NCBI GenBank assembly: GCA_037042915.1
Contig: CM073196.1
Coordinates: 2,294,001-2,358,000, forward strand
Length of the DNA stretch: 64,000 bases
Origin: Auricularia sp. M13
Taxonomy: Eukaryota; Basidiomycota; Agaricomycetes; Auriculariales; Auriculariaceae
Direction: 5' to 3'
Shown: piece by piece, positions 48,001-60,264 of the stretch
Numbering within the stretch: position 1 is the first letter of the stretch
Layout: the number at the start of each line of letters is the position of its first letter
Translations under genes and position numbers: made by a program
Notes under the pieces: model-generated
What the model was told of the DNA's origin: nothing
Databases searched by the model: none
What the model saw: only the letters and a program-made list of their open reading frames with translations

Positions 48001-50263
48001 ATGGCCCGCGCTGCTACGCCGTCGTCGACGTCCAGCCCCAACAACCCGCGCCCGCGCAAGAAACAGAGGCTGGACGCGGACGGCAGCAGCAGGCCCCGCA
48101 AGACCAAGGACGCAGACGGCGCCAGCAGCGCAAAGCAGACAGGGTCCGGTGGCAAGTCGCGTCCGCGGGTCGCAAAAGACTCGAATCTGCTCAAGACCGC
48201 CCTCGGCGCAGCGACCTCCTCGCGCCAGCACTCACCCCCGCAGCCGAAGGAGCCGCCGCCGCCACCACCGCCGCCGCCGCCCAAAGGCTTCGACGGTGCG
48301 GAGGATTACATCGCTCTGCTTCCCGACTCGGACGACGACGAACCACAGCGGCCCTCGCACTCGACGTCTCAAGCACGCCCGTCTGCGCGAAAACGGAACT
48401 CAGATCATCTAAACGCCAGCAATTCTCGCAACACTCATGCCAGTCGACACGATGTCTTCGCGCCTAACCGGTCGGCTCCCTGGACATGGGGCATCGACTG
48501 GTCGCGACACAATACCGTCGCAGCTATGTGCGTAGCGTCCTTGTCTCCTGATGCATCCCGCAAGCTGAACTTGGCCGCTCCAGGTTGCACGAGGAGGTCA
48601 AGGCCTTCTCAGATTACCTGTCGCCCACACCAGAGGAACACGAGATACGGCAGCTCATCATCAAGCTCATAGAAAACTGTGTTCGCAGACAGTGGCCAGA
48701 CGCCACCGTGTTGCCATTCGGCTCCTTCGAGACCAGGCTCTACCATCCGCTTGGGTTCGCACAGCATGTTGCATCCCACTCTTCGTACAGACAACTCACC
48801 CCACGCCGCAGCGACATTGATTTGGTCATCCGCTGTGCCCGCATGGAGTACATGGAACGCAAACATATCCTGTATCAACTGTCGCACGCACTCAAGCGAG
48901 ACGGTCTCGCCGACAACGTCCAGGTCATTGCGAAAGCCCGCGTGCCCATCATCAAGTTCAGAACTACCTATGGTCGTTTTGCTGTCGACATCAGCGTCAA
49001 TCAAGATAACGGGATCGCAAGTGGGCGGATCGTGAACGGTTTCCTCCAGGAGTTACCTGCGCTGAGACCCCTCGCTATGAGCGTCAAGGCGTTCCTGCGA
49101 GAGCGCAACATGAACGAGGTCTATAACGGTGGTCTGGGTAGCTATAGCACCGTCTGTTTGCTTGTGAGCTTCTTGCAGGTTAGGCCTCACATCCTATATC
49201 ACGAAATCCTTGTTGATGCCTGCTTTAGATGCACCCGAAAGTACGGTCAGGCGAAATACGAGCGGAGGATAACTTGGGCACGATGCTTATCGAGTTTCTC
49301 GAGCTATACGGTCACCTCTTCAACGTAGAAGAGGTGGGCGTATCTTTGCGCGATGGTGGTTCATATTTTCGGAAGGCTCAACGGGGATGGCAAGACCCAC
49401 ATAAACCCTTCCTGCTCTCGATTGAGGACCCTCAAGATGCAGGTACGATTGCTTGTCCTCACCAAGAAAGTTTATTATGGCCTGACATAGTGTGCCGTCG
49501 CAGAAAACGATGTATCAAAAGGTTCCTACCAGATCCGACAAGTCTTCCGCACGTTCGCGGGTGCGAACGAGATGCTAACAGCGGCTGCATACCAACGCGC
49601 CGCTGCACTAGAGGCGAAGCGTCAAGGACATTATACTCAGCTGCATCACGGTCAGGATATGGGCATGTTGAGCAGCATTATGAGCATCGACAATGAGGTT
49701 TGTCAGTCTTTGCGCCAGCGGTCCGATCTGACCAGGGCTTGCAACATTAGACCATCAATCATCGCCAGATGGTCAAGGAGTTGTACGACACTGGAGTGCT
49801 TCATGACTGGCTTGGGGTTCCGAAAGTCAAGCCGCAGCCTCCGGCTCCTTCGTCGTCGCCTCCTCCGCCACCGCCGTCGAAGAATTTCGCGAAACTCCGC
49901 GAACAGTCGACTCTCGATTATGGCGAGCAAGATATGGAGATGTCTGACGCCGCCGCTGGGTCGCAGTCCGCTGCGTCGGACTCGGGGGAAGATACGCGTT
50001 ACCGCAGTCGTCAGACAAATGGCAACGGCGCGTCGCGGCGGAACGGCCAGGCGCGTTCAGAGCCGATGGCGTTCACCACTGACGACGAGGACAACTCGTC
50101 TTCTGTTGCCGATGAGACCCCAAATCTGGTGCTGCATACTGCCCCGTCATCCCTGGAAGTCCAGGACGTCCAGATGGAGGACGGCGGCGAGCGGGAGCAA
50201 CCGCGCCGTGCTATCAAAATTGATAGAAAGCACGCGTTCTGGGCGGCGAAGACTGCCCCGTAG
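48001..50263 (+). CDS. TRF4/PAPD5-type non-canonical poly(A) polymerase
   Basis: This enzyme adds short oligo(A) tails to nuclear RNAs and marks them for exosome decay (TRAMP complex, nucleus). A disordered N-terminus with a basic patch (PRPRKKQR) and a run of ten Pro (about 48253-48282) precedes the catalytic core. That core is LPFGSFETRLYHPLG joined across an intron to DIDLVIRC, giving the G-S and D-x-D metal ligands. The third Asp is in RFAVDISVN. SVKAFLRERNMNEVYNGGLGSYS and NLGTMLIEFLELYG form the central and PAP-associated domains. The C-terminus is acidic and Ser-rich and ends AFWAAKTAP with the stop at 50261-50263. Nearly six introns are needed. I cannot tell TRF4 from the Cid14 naming. 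Confidence 0.92.
48250..48290 (+). repeat. Pro-coding GCC/CCG triplet run
   Basis: An in-frame repeat of CCG/CCA codons makes ten consecutive prolines in the disordered N-terminus of the TRF4-like protein. Confidence 0.7.
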
Positions 50264-50457
50264 GCAACTCACTAACCCTTCTCGTTTTGTTACCATTGAC
50301 TTGAGTACATACCCAGCCAGTAGAGCAACACGGGTGATCGTCGCGCCCATTCACAGTCCGATCCCTTCCTCCGAATTGGCTGCGACATGAGCGATAACGC
50401 ATCTCTCGAAGAGCTTTACGCCGTTGCAGGTGGGCGTTGAATCGGGGACAGCCTGGC

Positions 50458-50961
50458 ATGGCATTGCTAAATGACGCTCAAGATTTCTGCCTGGTGCCCA
50501 TCGGCACAGGTGAAGCTTCAGTGGCCACATATGTTGCCGAATGTCATCGCGTTCTTGAGAAGACTGGCCTCAAATTCAAAGTACTGCCCATTTTCTGCTA
50601 CTAACTGGCGGTCCTGATTCTGACTTTACAGATGCAGTAAGCGTCGCATTTGCGCGACTTGAACTTTGAAGCATATTACTGACCGTTATAAAGTGGATAT
50701 GGCACGAATATCGGTCCGTCGTCGTCCTTGAATAGACGATTGGAAACTTATAAGCAGTATGCAGAAGGCCCATGGACCACAGTTTGCGAAGCGATACGGC
50801 AATGCCATGCAGCGGTGCACGCTCAAGGCGCGCCTCGGATCGCGACGGACATTCGCATTGGCACGCGGACAGACCGTGCGCCGCATGTCGGCGAGATGAA
50901 CGACCGGAAGCTCAGTCGCGTGCAAGACATCCTCGCAGAAAGCCATGTTTCAGATGGATAA
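50458..50961 (+). CDS. MTH1187/ECM15-like thiamine-binding-fold protein
   Basis: This is a small protein of the MTH1187/YkoF family (UPF0045; yeast ECM15), a ferredoxin-like fold that can bind thiamine-type ligands. The start at 50458 gives MALLNDAQDFCLVPIGTG. FCLVPIGTGEASVATYVA, then a split exon set MHGYGTNI/EGPWTTVCEAI, and RIATDIRIGTRTDR are the typical three blocks. Introns are near 50581-50631, 50637-50692 and 50714-50762, the exon between the first two being only five bases. The order and spacing match the roughly 100-residue family. The extra C-terminal tail (DILAESHVSDG) is normal in fungi as far as I can judge. The precise role is not known. It lies downstream of TRF4 in the same direction but independent of it. 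Confidence 0.82.
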
Positions 50962-51042
50962 TTATAATATTGTGCAGATACATAAGTAATATCCTCAGTC
51001 CTCAGACATAAAGTTGCAACAAATCCGCAAATCCGACACGTG

Positions 51043-54000
51043 TTAAGACAATGATTTGTACTGGCGGCGGGTGTCTGCGTCCAGAACGGGTAAGACGACG
51101 TCGAGGAGTAGGTGGCGAGCACGAGACTTCGACGATGGCTTGGTCTGGGATGCCGGAATCGATGGCCCAGCCAAGGATGATGATGAGATAACATTTGCGT
51201 TTGCCTGAGAGCGCACAAGATCGGGAACCTGTTGCTGTGACTGGACTGGAACAATCGCATCCTTCAGCGAAATGTAGCCAGCCTTGGCCTTATCACCCAG
51301 GACGGGCAGGATGATGGCAAATTTCGAATGTGGGTGGAGCGTCCCATCGAGCTTCGTATGTCGCGGTTTATTCTCCCCGGAGAAACCGACAGGTGAGCAT
51401 CGGCCTTCGCAATCTCATGAGCATCCAAATGTCGGCTTCAAGGTAAATACTTGCCTGGCCCCGCCTGGCTGCTCATCCACGCGAGAAAACGGCTTTGCTG
51501 AATGGCTCTGGCAAGAGCAAGGCCGAGGGGGAGTGGTACTGCATTACCGATCTGTCGATAGCACTAGCAAATGTCAGCGTTGGCATGACCGCACGGGCAT
51601 GGGATGGAATCATAGCACACCTCTTGCTGCTTGCCTGTTGTTGTGTAGAATAGATACCAGTCGGGGAACCCTTGTATGCGCGCAAACTCTCGCACTGATA
51701 AGCAGCGGTGCTGAGTAGGATGAAGTACCTGGCCCGAAGAGCTACCGATCTCCATTTGCGTCGACGCAATTGGCGCGGGAACTGCGAAATCAAGACGTGC
51801 ATAAGGTTCTGTTCGAATAGTCAACAGCGCAGCAGCAGAGTCGATGGATCACATACTATCGGCGTGCTGGCCGCCTCTCAGCTTCGACAGGGCTAGAGGC
51901 TTTGGCACATCCCAGTGACATGCACCCTTTTCCAGCGGCACGTTGCATACTCTGCATAGGAGGCCATGAATAATTAACCGGCGAGCGGCGACCTGGCATT
52001 CAGGCACATTCTTGCCAAAGCGATGCGGAGAAAAAACCACGTACCGTTCTACTTGTTTGGGCCCAAATGTGCGGGTATGCTGCTGGGCAACTTGTCGCAG
52101 GCTACCACGACATATTTGCTGGAAAGATGTTAACGGCCCGCGTCGATAATCCACTGGATCTGTGAATCCAACAGCCGCATGTCGCACAACATCGAAGGCA
52201 GGGATTTGCTTTGCGCGGCATTGCTCGCTCATCACAGCCTCCTTTCGTGCCGGAATGACAATATGTGGGTTCTTCCTGCGAGCAATACGGAAATTAGAGG
52301 AGGAGCGACAGCCGAGCAGTGTATATGAGTCGTACCACTCAAATGCGGGCTAGAGTGCGTGATAAGTCGTATGAATAATATACAAAGACAGCGATTTAGC
52401 TTACCAGGTCCCCGATAGCATCGCCAAGGAGACACCTTGGAATGCACAGCCTAATTCCGGTCGCAGAAGCAGCTGCAGGCCTCCCGGTAGTTTCTTTGTC
52501 GCCTTTGTGCGGCCTTGGAACGCGTGTGAAGCTGGAGGCGCCATAGGAAGTTTGGTTCCGATGCGGGACGCCAGGATGACCAGGCGGTGACGGCTTTGAG
52601 GTGCACCGTACATGCCTGCCTGAAGATAATGCACCCGCACTTGGTACCTATGGCTGTATCAGCACATGAAACCAGAATCGCCACGAACGGACATTCACGT
52701 ACCCGAGAGCTGCCAATATGCGGACGATGAGCTTGACAGTACCCGACCCAACGGCAAGATGAGATCGGTCCTTGTCGACCGCTTCCAGCGTTGATGATAG
52801 CATCCCTCCCACGTTCTCCAAGAGAAAGTAGGTGGGCCGATAAACATCAACCCACGAGAGCATATTGGCGAAGAGCAGATTTCGTTCATCGCCAACTCGA
52901 CGGTGCCGATTCAATGTCGAAAAGCCTTGGCTGACATGTGTTGGTTAGGCGTGACCATATGACGGGAATGTACGAACCAGGGAGGACCACCAAATATAAT
53001 ACCTACATCGTCGCCAGGAGTCGGGAATCCCTCAGTCAGACCTTTGCTAATAATGTTCCTGAGTGCGACGTTGACGTCGGCCGTATGCACCACGCAGTGA
53101 GGATGATTTTTGCTGGGAGAAGACATGAATATTTCAACGCAGAATGAGGACAGTCCGAACCTAAGCGTAAGGGCTGCCGACGGATCTTTCTCCACTGCCC
53201 AGGAGGTTTGACAGGAAACCTCCTCGAACGCCGTCGCCAGGCCACCACAGCCAGAAAAGAGCTCTAGTCCTTTGAACGGCTTGTGCTTATTCGATAGCAT
53301 GAACTGTCGCCAGTTGTTGATTCGTGCAACTTCTTCTTCAAAACATTGGGTGCAATGTTCGACCTCGTCGTCAGAAATAGGTACCAGATCGTCGAAGGAC
53401 GTTACAGGGTGGGTCTTCGCGCGCATGTCTAGCCAAAAATGGTTTTCGAGCGCAAACCACTCGTTGGATTCGACACCACATCCATCATTTGAGTGCACAA
53501 AGAATTTGCCTGCCAGTCTGTCTCGCTCGATGACTTTCGTGTGAGGCGTAAGAAACAGCCGGGTCTGCATAGCCGGTTTGGTCATTGCGAAGCAGCCAAC
53601 AAAAGCGAACACTGAGCACACCTCGTTCTTGGAGAGATTCTTATCGAACCCTCGTTGACCGATACATTTCTTGAGGGCATGCATGACATTGTCATGCCTT
53701 CCCAATATGCGGACTTGGACTTCCATGTCGGATACGATGGCTGAAATTTGCCCAAGCCTGTACGCAGGTGTCGCGTTGGCTGAAGCGGGTTGCCTGGATT
53801 GAAAGTAAACAAAATCGTGGAGGTGGTACACGATTTCGCCATCTGTCGCATCGTTTCTTGCAGGACACGCAACCGCGATGCTCGAGGTCTCGAATGCCCA
53901 ATCCTGGACTGAGTTCGGCTTGAGCATCCTCAAATGCGGCGGTTCTGGGATTCCACGTATATTTGAGGAAGAATCGATGGTGCGGCCAGGTGCCAATCGA

Positions 54001-54962
54001 AGGCTCAGGTTCACCGGGATTGAGCACCCTTACATCCGCCTTGTGGCGAATGGACTCAGCCACGATATCCTCACAGGACGCTCCAGGTGACGTTAAGACG
54101 AAAAGTGCGTTGGGGTGGGCCACTTCCATTAAGAGGGGGATCTTGCACCCATGTTCCAACCAGCGAACGTGGACGTAGAGCGCTTCCTCGTTCCTGAAGA
54201 TATAAATGATCCTAGCATACCTGCACAAAGCTTAGCGAAATATCATGCATCTGGCGGCAGCGCACCAGAGGTCAGCCCAAGGATTTCCACCTTCGGTATC
54301 CGCGTAGAGCGCCGCTCGAGGGCGCTGGTCGTCGAGTCCGGGTTCAACGGCGACGAAGTCGCCCGGAATGTACCACGCGTCGTCCACGAGCACTCGATTA
54401 TAGAACCGAACGTTCACGCGCTTCCTGTCGAACCAGAGTTCGCCTTCTTGCAGGAAGTCTTCTTCACTACAACTTGCAACTGACGCTGACGCGGCTGGAA
54501 GATGTTGAATCGTGTGCTGGCTGGTAGGCTTCTGTATGGGACCCTCGACGCTGAAAGCAGCTGCGAGAATAGATGAGCTCGTCATGGGCTAGGACACTAT
54601 TTAGCGGGCGCACATTCCGGGAAGAAAGGCGCGACAATTTCGTGCACCAACGGAGTTACGACAATCTGAGACGGCTTTGAGGATCTGGAGGTGCTCGAGG
54701 ATGATGTCGTTGTCTGCGCCGTAGTGCTGGCCGGCGCAGTAGATTGAAGGCTCTCCGCTTCTTCTTCTTCTTCTTCTTCGTCGTCGTCGTCGTCGCTGAC
54801 TACGAGTACGCGAGAGAGCGCGTTGGGCTTCGGTCTGCGTGGCGGAGGCGAGGGTGATGTCGACGGCGACGGCGACGATGTTCGCTCACTTCGGCGACGG
54901 TGTCGGCCAGGCATTTCCCAATCATCGCTGCTAGCTCGCTTGCGGGACGATCTGGAGGACAT
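51043..54962 (-). CDS. DNA (cytosine-5) methyltransferase, DNMT1/DIM-2 type with BAH domains
   Basis: This nuclear enzyme methylates DNA cytosines. The N-terminal exon from 54962 is Arg/Ser/Pro-rich with a run of Glu then Asp (54759-54795). Joining it to MTSSSILAAAFSVEG needs a first intron ending at 54589; otherwise the start would be the ATG at 54585. BAH 1 covers YNRVLVDDAWYIPGDFV to RWLEHGCKIPLL. BAH 2 covers YHLHDFVYFQSR to SNEWFALENHFW. The methyltransferase has motif I (GLELFSGCGG), motif IV as GGPPC joined over an intron to QGFSTLN with the catalytic Cys intact, ENVGGML, QSRHRLVILAS, ARIQGFPDWYLF and GNAVPLPL. It ends DTRRQYKSLS at 51043. I saw no replication-foci domain. All catalytic blocks look intact, and the start lies 81 bp from UPF1. 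Confidence 0.9.
54755..54798 (-). repeat. Acidic-run triplet repeat (CTT/CGT)
   Basis: CTT units followed by CGT units on the plus strand code for a Glu run then an Asp run near the methyltransferase N-terminus. Confidence 0.7.
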
Positions 54963-55043
54963 TGGATTGGGAGCACGCTACCGGCTGTGGCACGGTAGGA
55001 GCGTCGGAGTCCGATCGGCTTGTTTCGTGTCTTGCGCTCAACC
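54963..55043. promoter_or_regulatory. 81-bp divergent spacer, methyltransferase / UPF1
   Basis: Only 81 bp separate the two proposed ATGs. If the methyltransferase starts at 54585 instead, the spacer is 458 bp. No TATA box is visible. Confidence 0.35.
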
Positions 55044-58000
55044 ATGGACCTCGACAACTTCCAGTCATACGACACAACGTCGCAGTATGGCACGGCCAGC
55101 TTCGCAGAGGACACGGCGTCCATGATATCCGGATACACCACCAACACAACCCGCCGCCAGCTGGCTGATGAATTCGAGTCTCTGTCACTGGCCGACGAGC
55201 AGACCAAGCGTTCTGCGCTCCAGGGCAAGGCCCCGGCCGGCGAGGACGAGCTGGAAGGCGTTTTGGAAGAGATGAAGGAGGATGGGCACGTCGACTTGCC
55301 ACCACACGCCTGCAGGTACGCGTGTTGCGTTCTGGACGCGTGCTATTGTGATCGCTGACCCGGCCGTCTCCAGCTACTGTGGGATTCACTCCCCCGCCTC
55401 GGTAGTCAAATGTCTCGTTTGCTCCAAGTGGTTCTGCAACTCGCGTGGCAACACCTCTGCGTCGCACATAGTCAATCATCTTGTGCGCGCGAAGCACAAG
55501 GAAGTCATCCTTCACGCCGAGAGCCCGCTCGGCGAAACCATCCCCGAGTGCTACAACTGCGGCAGCAAGAACGTCTTTACTCTAGGCTTTATTCCTGCCA
55601 AGAGCGATACTGTTGTGGTCCTGTTGTGTCGGTGAGTGGCCGGTCTTCACTGCGGAGCTATTGTGGCTAAGTCGTAACAGTCAGCCTTGCGCGGCGGTGT
55701 CCAAGGATATCTCATGGAATGCTGCTCTATGGAGCCCTCTCATCGACGACCGCATGTTCCTCTCGTGGCTGGTCAAGCCGCCCACCGAGACCGAGCAGCT
55801 CAGAGCTCGTCAAGTTTCATTTACGCAAATCAATCGTCTAGAGGATCTGTGGCGAGATAATGCAAATGCCACTCTGGAGGACCTCGAGAAGCCCGGCGTA
55901 GACGACGAGCCTCAGCAGGTTATACCGCGCTACGAGGATGCTTACCAGTACCAGAACATCTTTGGCCCGCTCGTCAAGATTGAAGCAGATTACGACAAGC
56001 GTCTCAAGGAGTCCCAGACTCAGTCGGATATTGTCGTTCGCTGGGATCTCGGTCTCAACCAGAAGCGCGTCGCCTGGTTCACCATGCCTAAGCTGGAGAG
56101 CGGCGAAGTCCGCTTGGCTGTGGGCGATGAGCTGCGTCTTCGGTACGCCGGGGAATTGCACAAGGCATGGGAATGCATTGGTCATGTCATCAAGATCCCG
56201 AACAGTAAGTGATTCTGTATCATGTAGAATTCGTATTTACCAGCGCAGATGTATCGGACGAGATTGCGCTAGAGTTACGCCGGTCGGACGGCGTACCTAC
56301 CGATTGCACCCACAATTTCGTCGCAGACTTTGTGTGGAAGAGCACAAGCTTCGACAGGATGCAGCTGGCAATGAAGACTTTTGCTGTCGACGAGAAGAGC
56401 GTCAGCGGATACATCGTTGGTCTATTCTTTTACCTCCCCGATCCGTGATTCTTAATACAGCGCAGTATCTAAAACTTCTCGGTCATGAGTTGGAGCCACA
56501 GGTCATTCGTACCACGATGCCCAAAAGGTATTGCAGCTTTGCACACCTGGCTGCCTGCGCTCATTGTCGTTAGATTTTCGGCACCGGGCTTGCCCGAACT
56601 CAACCACTCGCAGATGTATGCGGTCAAGAGCGTATTGCAAAAGCCGTTGAGCTTGATCCAGGTGTGCCTTGGGGGCCATTTTTCTTGTTGACCGTACTCA
56701 CACATAGACATAGGGTCCTCCTGGTACGGGCAAGACGGTCACATCTGCCTCCATCGTATACCATCTTGCAAAGATGAATCACGGCCAGGTTCTTGTCTGC
56801 GCGCCGTCCAATGTTGCTGTGGACCAGCTCACGGAGAAGATCCACGCTACAGGACTCAAGGTCGTGCGCCTGACAGCCAAGTCTCGCGAGGCGCTTGATT
56901 CTTCAATTTCATTCCTTACTCTCCACCAACAAGTCGCCAACAGCACTTCGCATGTGGAGCTCCAGAAGCTCATACAGCTCAAGAATGAGCAGGGTGAACT
57001 GAGTTCTAACGACGAGCGCAAGTACAAAGCGCTTGTGAGGACATGCGAGAAGGAGATCCTGGCCGCTGCCGATGTCATATGTACCACATGTGTCGGCGCG
57101 GGTGACCTACGTCTCAGCAAGTTCAAATTCCGGACTGTTCTGATCGATGAAGCCACACAAGCCGCTGAACCTGGTTAGTGCTCAGATCAATTATCATATG
57201 GTCATTCATGTTTACTGCAGAATGCATGATCCCCCTTGTCCTCGGCTGCAAGCAAGCTGTCCTGGTGGGAGACCATCAGGTTCGTCCTGCGTGTGTTAGA
57301 CGAGATTAACTGCAACTGATGATTTGTAGCAACTTGGGCCTGTCATCATGAACAAGAAGGCTGCGCGTGCTGGATTGACTCAATCGCTGTTTGAGCGTCT
57401 TGTGCTCATTGGAAATCGGCCTATTCGCCTGCAAGTTCAATATCGCATGCACCCGTGCCTCTCCGAGTTTCCCTCCAACATGTTCTACGAAGGCACCTTG
57501 CAGAACGGCGTCACTGCTCCCGAGCGTCTCCGGAAAGAACGTCGATTTCCCTTGGCCAGCGCCCGATACGCCCATGTTCTTTTACCAGAACTTGGGACAG
57601 GAAGAAATCTCGTCGAGCGGCACTTCCTTCTTAAACAGGTAAGAATCAACTGGAAAAGTTACGCAGCGCTCACAACCTCTCAGGACTGAAACGGCCAATG
57701 TAGAGAAGATTGTGACGAAGTTCTTCAAATCTGGCGTCGTCCCGAGCCAGATTGGTGTCATCACGCCCTATGAGGGCCAGCGCTCCTACATCGTCAACTA
57801 TATGCAATTTAACGGGTCGCTCAAGAAGGATCTGTACAAGGAAATCGAAGTTGCCAGCGTCGACGCCTTCCAGGGCCGTGAAAAGGATTACATCATCCTC
57901 AGTTGTGTTCGCAGCAACGAGCACCAGGGTATTGGTTTCTTGAACGACCCCCGTAGGCTTAACGTCGCTCTTACTCGTGCTAAATACGGTGTCGTGATAC

Positions 58001-58805
58001 TCGGCAACCCCAAGGTCCTGAGCAAGGTGTGTAGGTGATATCACCCGCAGATGCTATTGCTAATCACCCGTTTGTAGCATCCCCTCTGGCATTATCTCTT
58101 GACTCACTACAAGGAGAAGAATTGCCTAGTTGAAGGTCCTCTGAGCAATTTGCAGCCAAGCATGATCCAGTTCAGCCGTCCGCGCAAGGCATTGAGCAAG
58201 GCAATGGAGCAGTTCCGCAGGCATGAGGTCAGCGCCAAAGAAGTCATGCTGAGTCCAACCGTGGGCTTCCCAGAGAGTGCGTTATTTGCATCGTTCCCCT
58301 TGACTCGATCGCCTGACCTTGTGTAGACGCAGACCATCGTTCTGGCACCCCCAGCCGCTTTGATGCCAGCTTTTACAAGACGCATGACCCGCTTGGCTAC
58401 ATCCCTTCGGACGTCCGGTCGCTGAAGTCGCAGGCCACGTACTCTTCCGGACTACCCTCGTTTACCACAAGCGCTACTGGCCCATTCGGTGCTGCGGCTC
58501 CTGGAACAAAACGCGGCGCATTCGGGAGCTACGCGAGCTCCATCGTATCGCAAGATCCTGGAGCTGGTGCTGCGACCGACGGCAGCAGTGTGGCCGGCAG
58601 CGCGGTCCCTGCGCAGCGCCCTAGCCAAGTTGCTTTCTCGCAGTCCGATCGCATCAACCGAAGGATGTCTGTATCGTCTGCCACGGGTTTGTCTGACCTT
58701 GGGACCCTCTCTGCCGTCGACTACAAGAGTCAAGACGATGCAGCTGATTTGGACGACGTCAAGTCGCAGTACAGTGGCACTCAGGCCGGCGTGACGGTGT
58801 TTTAG
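55044..58805 (+). CDS. UPF1: UPF1 RNA helicase (nonsense-mediated decay)
   Basis: This is the superfamily 1 helicase at the heart of nonsense-mediated mRNA decay, acting in the cytoplasm with UPF2. The start ATG (ACC ATG G) is 55044. The Cys/His-rich UPF2-binding region includes [16 protein letters not shown] and [10 protein letters not shown]. The helicase has the Walker A GPPGTGKT (about 56715), [10 protein letters not shown], the DEATQ box (about 57145), [37 protein letters not shown] and NVALTRAK. The C-terminal tail is Ser/Gln-rich with several SQ/TQ sites, the kind SMG1/ATM-like kinases use, and ends QAGVTVF. Introns are short. One base too many near 57534 (three A where two are expected) breaks the frame between PERLRK and NVDFPWP. 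Confidence 0.95.
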
Positions 58806-59241
58806 CGAGTCGCCGCGTGCCCGCAGCGCTCCCGTATTTCATCGTACGACACAGCGCCCTGTCCGCCATATCGCGCCGTCGAGACCGTCACTTTGCAGAA
58901 CGCGCTCTACTGGTGTATTCCTGGCGGAATGCTTTTGGGCATGACACGCGCCTGCGCCACCCGCCCTCATCCTTCGAGGTCATGGAGTTGCCGATGACGA
59001 AGTGACTCTGCGCCACAGCCTCCAAGACTACAGGGCGTAGGGATATGACATGTTGCATCCTGGTCTATGATACAAACGACGTGCATGGAGCTTCGAACGT
59101 ACAGTATGCCGTGCTTACCTATGAAATACTATGCTAGTTCCTTCATTTCAATACGAGTTTCTTCCACCCCCTAATCAACTCGCGTGCGTCCGTGGCAATC
59201 TGCGCAGATTGAGTCCTGGTTCGGTATCCATTTCAAGCGGC
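58806..59241. other. UPF1 3' region
   Basis: No gene is recognised in about 435 bp after the UPF1 stop. It probably holds 3' untranslated sequence of the two convergent genes. Confidence 0.4.
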
Positions 59242-59990
59242 TTACTGCTGCGTTTTCCATTTCCTCCTCGTAGTCATGCTTAGCTTTCTTCTTGACCTGC
59301 TTCCGGCACATGCTCCGCCTTGCATTGTGCGAGGTTGCTTTGTACGGAATGCATATTTTAATGACATGCAGGGCAAGGATAGCGTACCGATTTCCCGTGT
59401 TTCATGGAGTAGAGTAGCCCTCTTGGATGACAGGCCTTCAAGAAAGGAGTCGCAGCTCTTGAGCACTTCTTCTTGTGCAGCCTGAGAGATAATGACGATT
59501 TTGAACCTGTAACGCAGTGGGCGACTCACGCTGCGTTGACGGTATAAAACGGCGAATTCTTGCAGCATGGTGTCGGGCTGTGTTTGCTGTAACCGTAAAG
59601 CGTCGACCGAATCCAACATCTGTTGCCTGTGCATATTAACAGACGACATAATGCTTTGCACAAAAGCAACTCACAGGTATGAATCACCTTCCTTCTTCAT
59701 CTGGTCCGCCTCGGCTCGCGCTCTCTTAAATATTGCTTTCCTGGTTTGCTGCAACGCGGACGAAGTCTTCGCCGCCTTCTTGTCTGCGTAAGCGGTCAGC
59801 TTATGATTTCTAAGTAACATTAACATCTTGAAGAGTACTTTTAATCTCGTTTAACATCGCCAGCATCTGCAACAAGCTGCGGCATCGAGCGGAGGTCAAT
59901 GAGCTAACACGGCGTTGTATGGCACGGCGCACTTGTCCTTATCGTCCGAGATGCTATCTTCTTGCACATCCGAGACTGCATCATCATCCT
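59242..59990 (-). CDS. Hypothetical coiled-coil protein
   Basis: The minus strand shows several coding-like pieces that splice into a short, highly charged coiled coil. In order: an acidic piece (DEDDDAVSDVQEDSISDD near 59945-59995), NEIKSTLQDVN, ADKKAAKTSSALQQTRKA, DSVDALRLQQTQPDTML, AAQEEVLKSCDSFLEGLSS, and a basic end KQVKKKAKHDYEEEM. I do not recognise the family, and start and stop are uncertain. The small size and coil recall kinetochore or vesicle-coat subunits, but nothing proves that. The upstream end is close to the DAD3 start, so the two genes would be divergent. Confidence 0.4.
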
Positions 59991-60264
59991 CGTCCTTAAT
60001 TCGTGGTCAGGCGAGAGGCAGAGAACGCAGTGGCCAACAGGACGAACCATATCTTCCAGAGAGGAATTCCGACGGTCTGCACGGCGGCGGGAATTTCGTG
60101 ACCATTCAAGTAAACCATCGCCATTTCAGCATACAGTTTGTCTTGTCTTTGGCTTGCGCAGCGCGCGCCATAGCTTTGAATGTGCGAAAGAGGCTCGGAG
60201 AGGGGCGCAAGATCGGTCAGCGGACTTTTAAACGCGGTACGCGCTCTTGTGCTCCGATCGCCCC

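Noticed and set aside
7697-54962. A dedicated silencing gene cluster (Argonaute plus DNA methyltransferase) as a new system
   Set aside because: The genes are about 40 kb apart with many unrelated housekeeping genes between, so cluster organisation is not supported.
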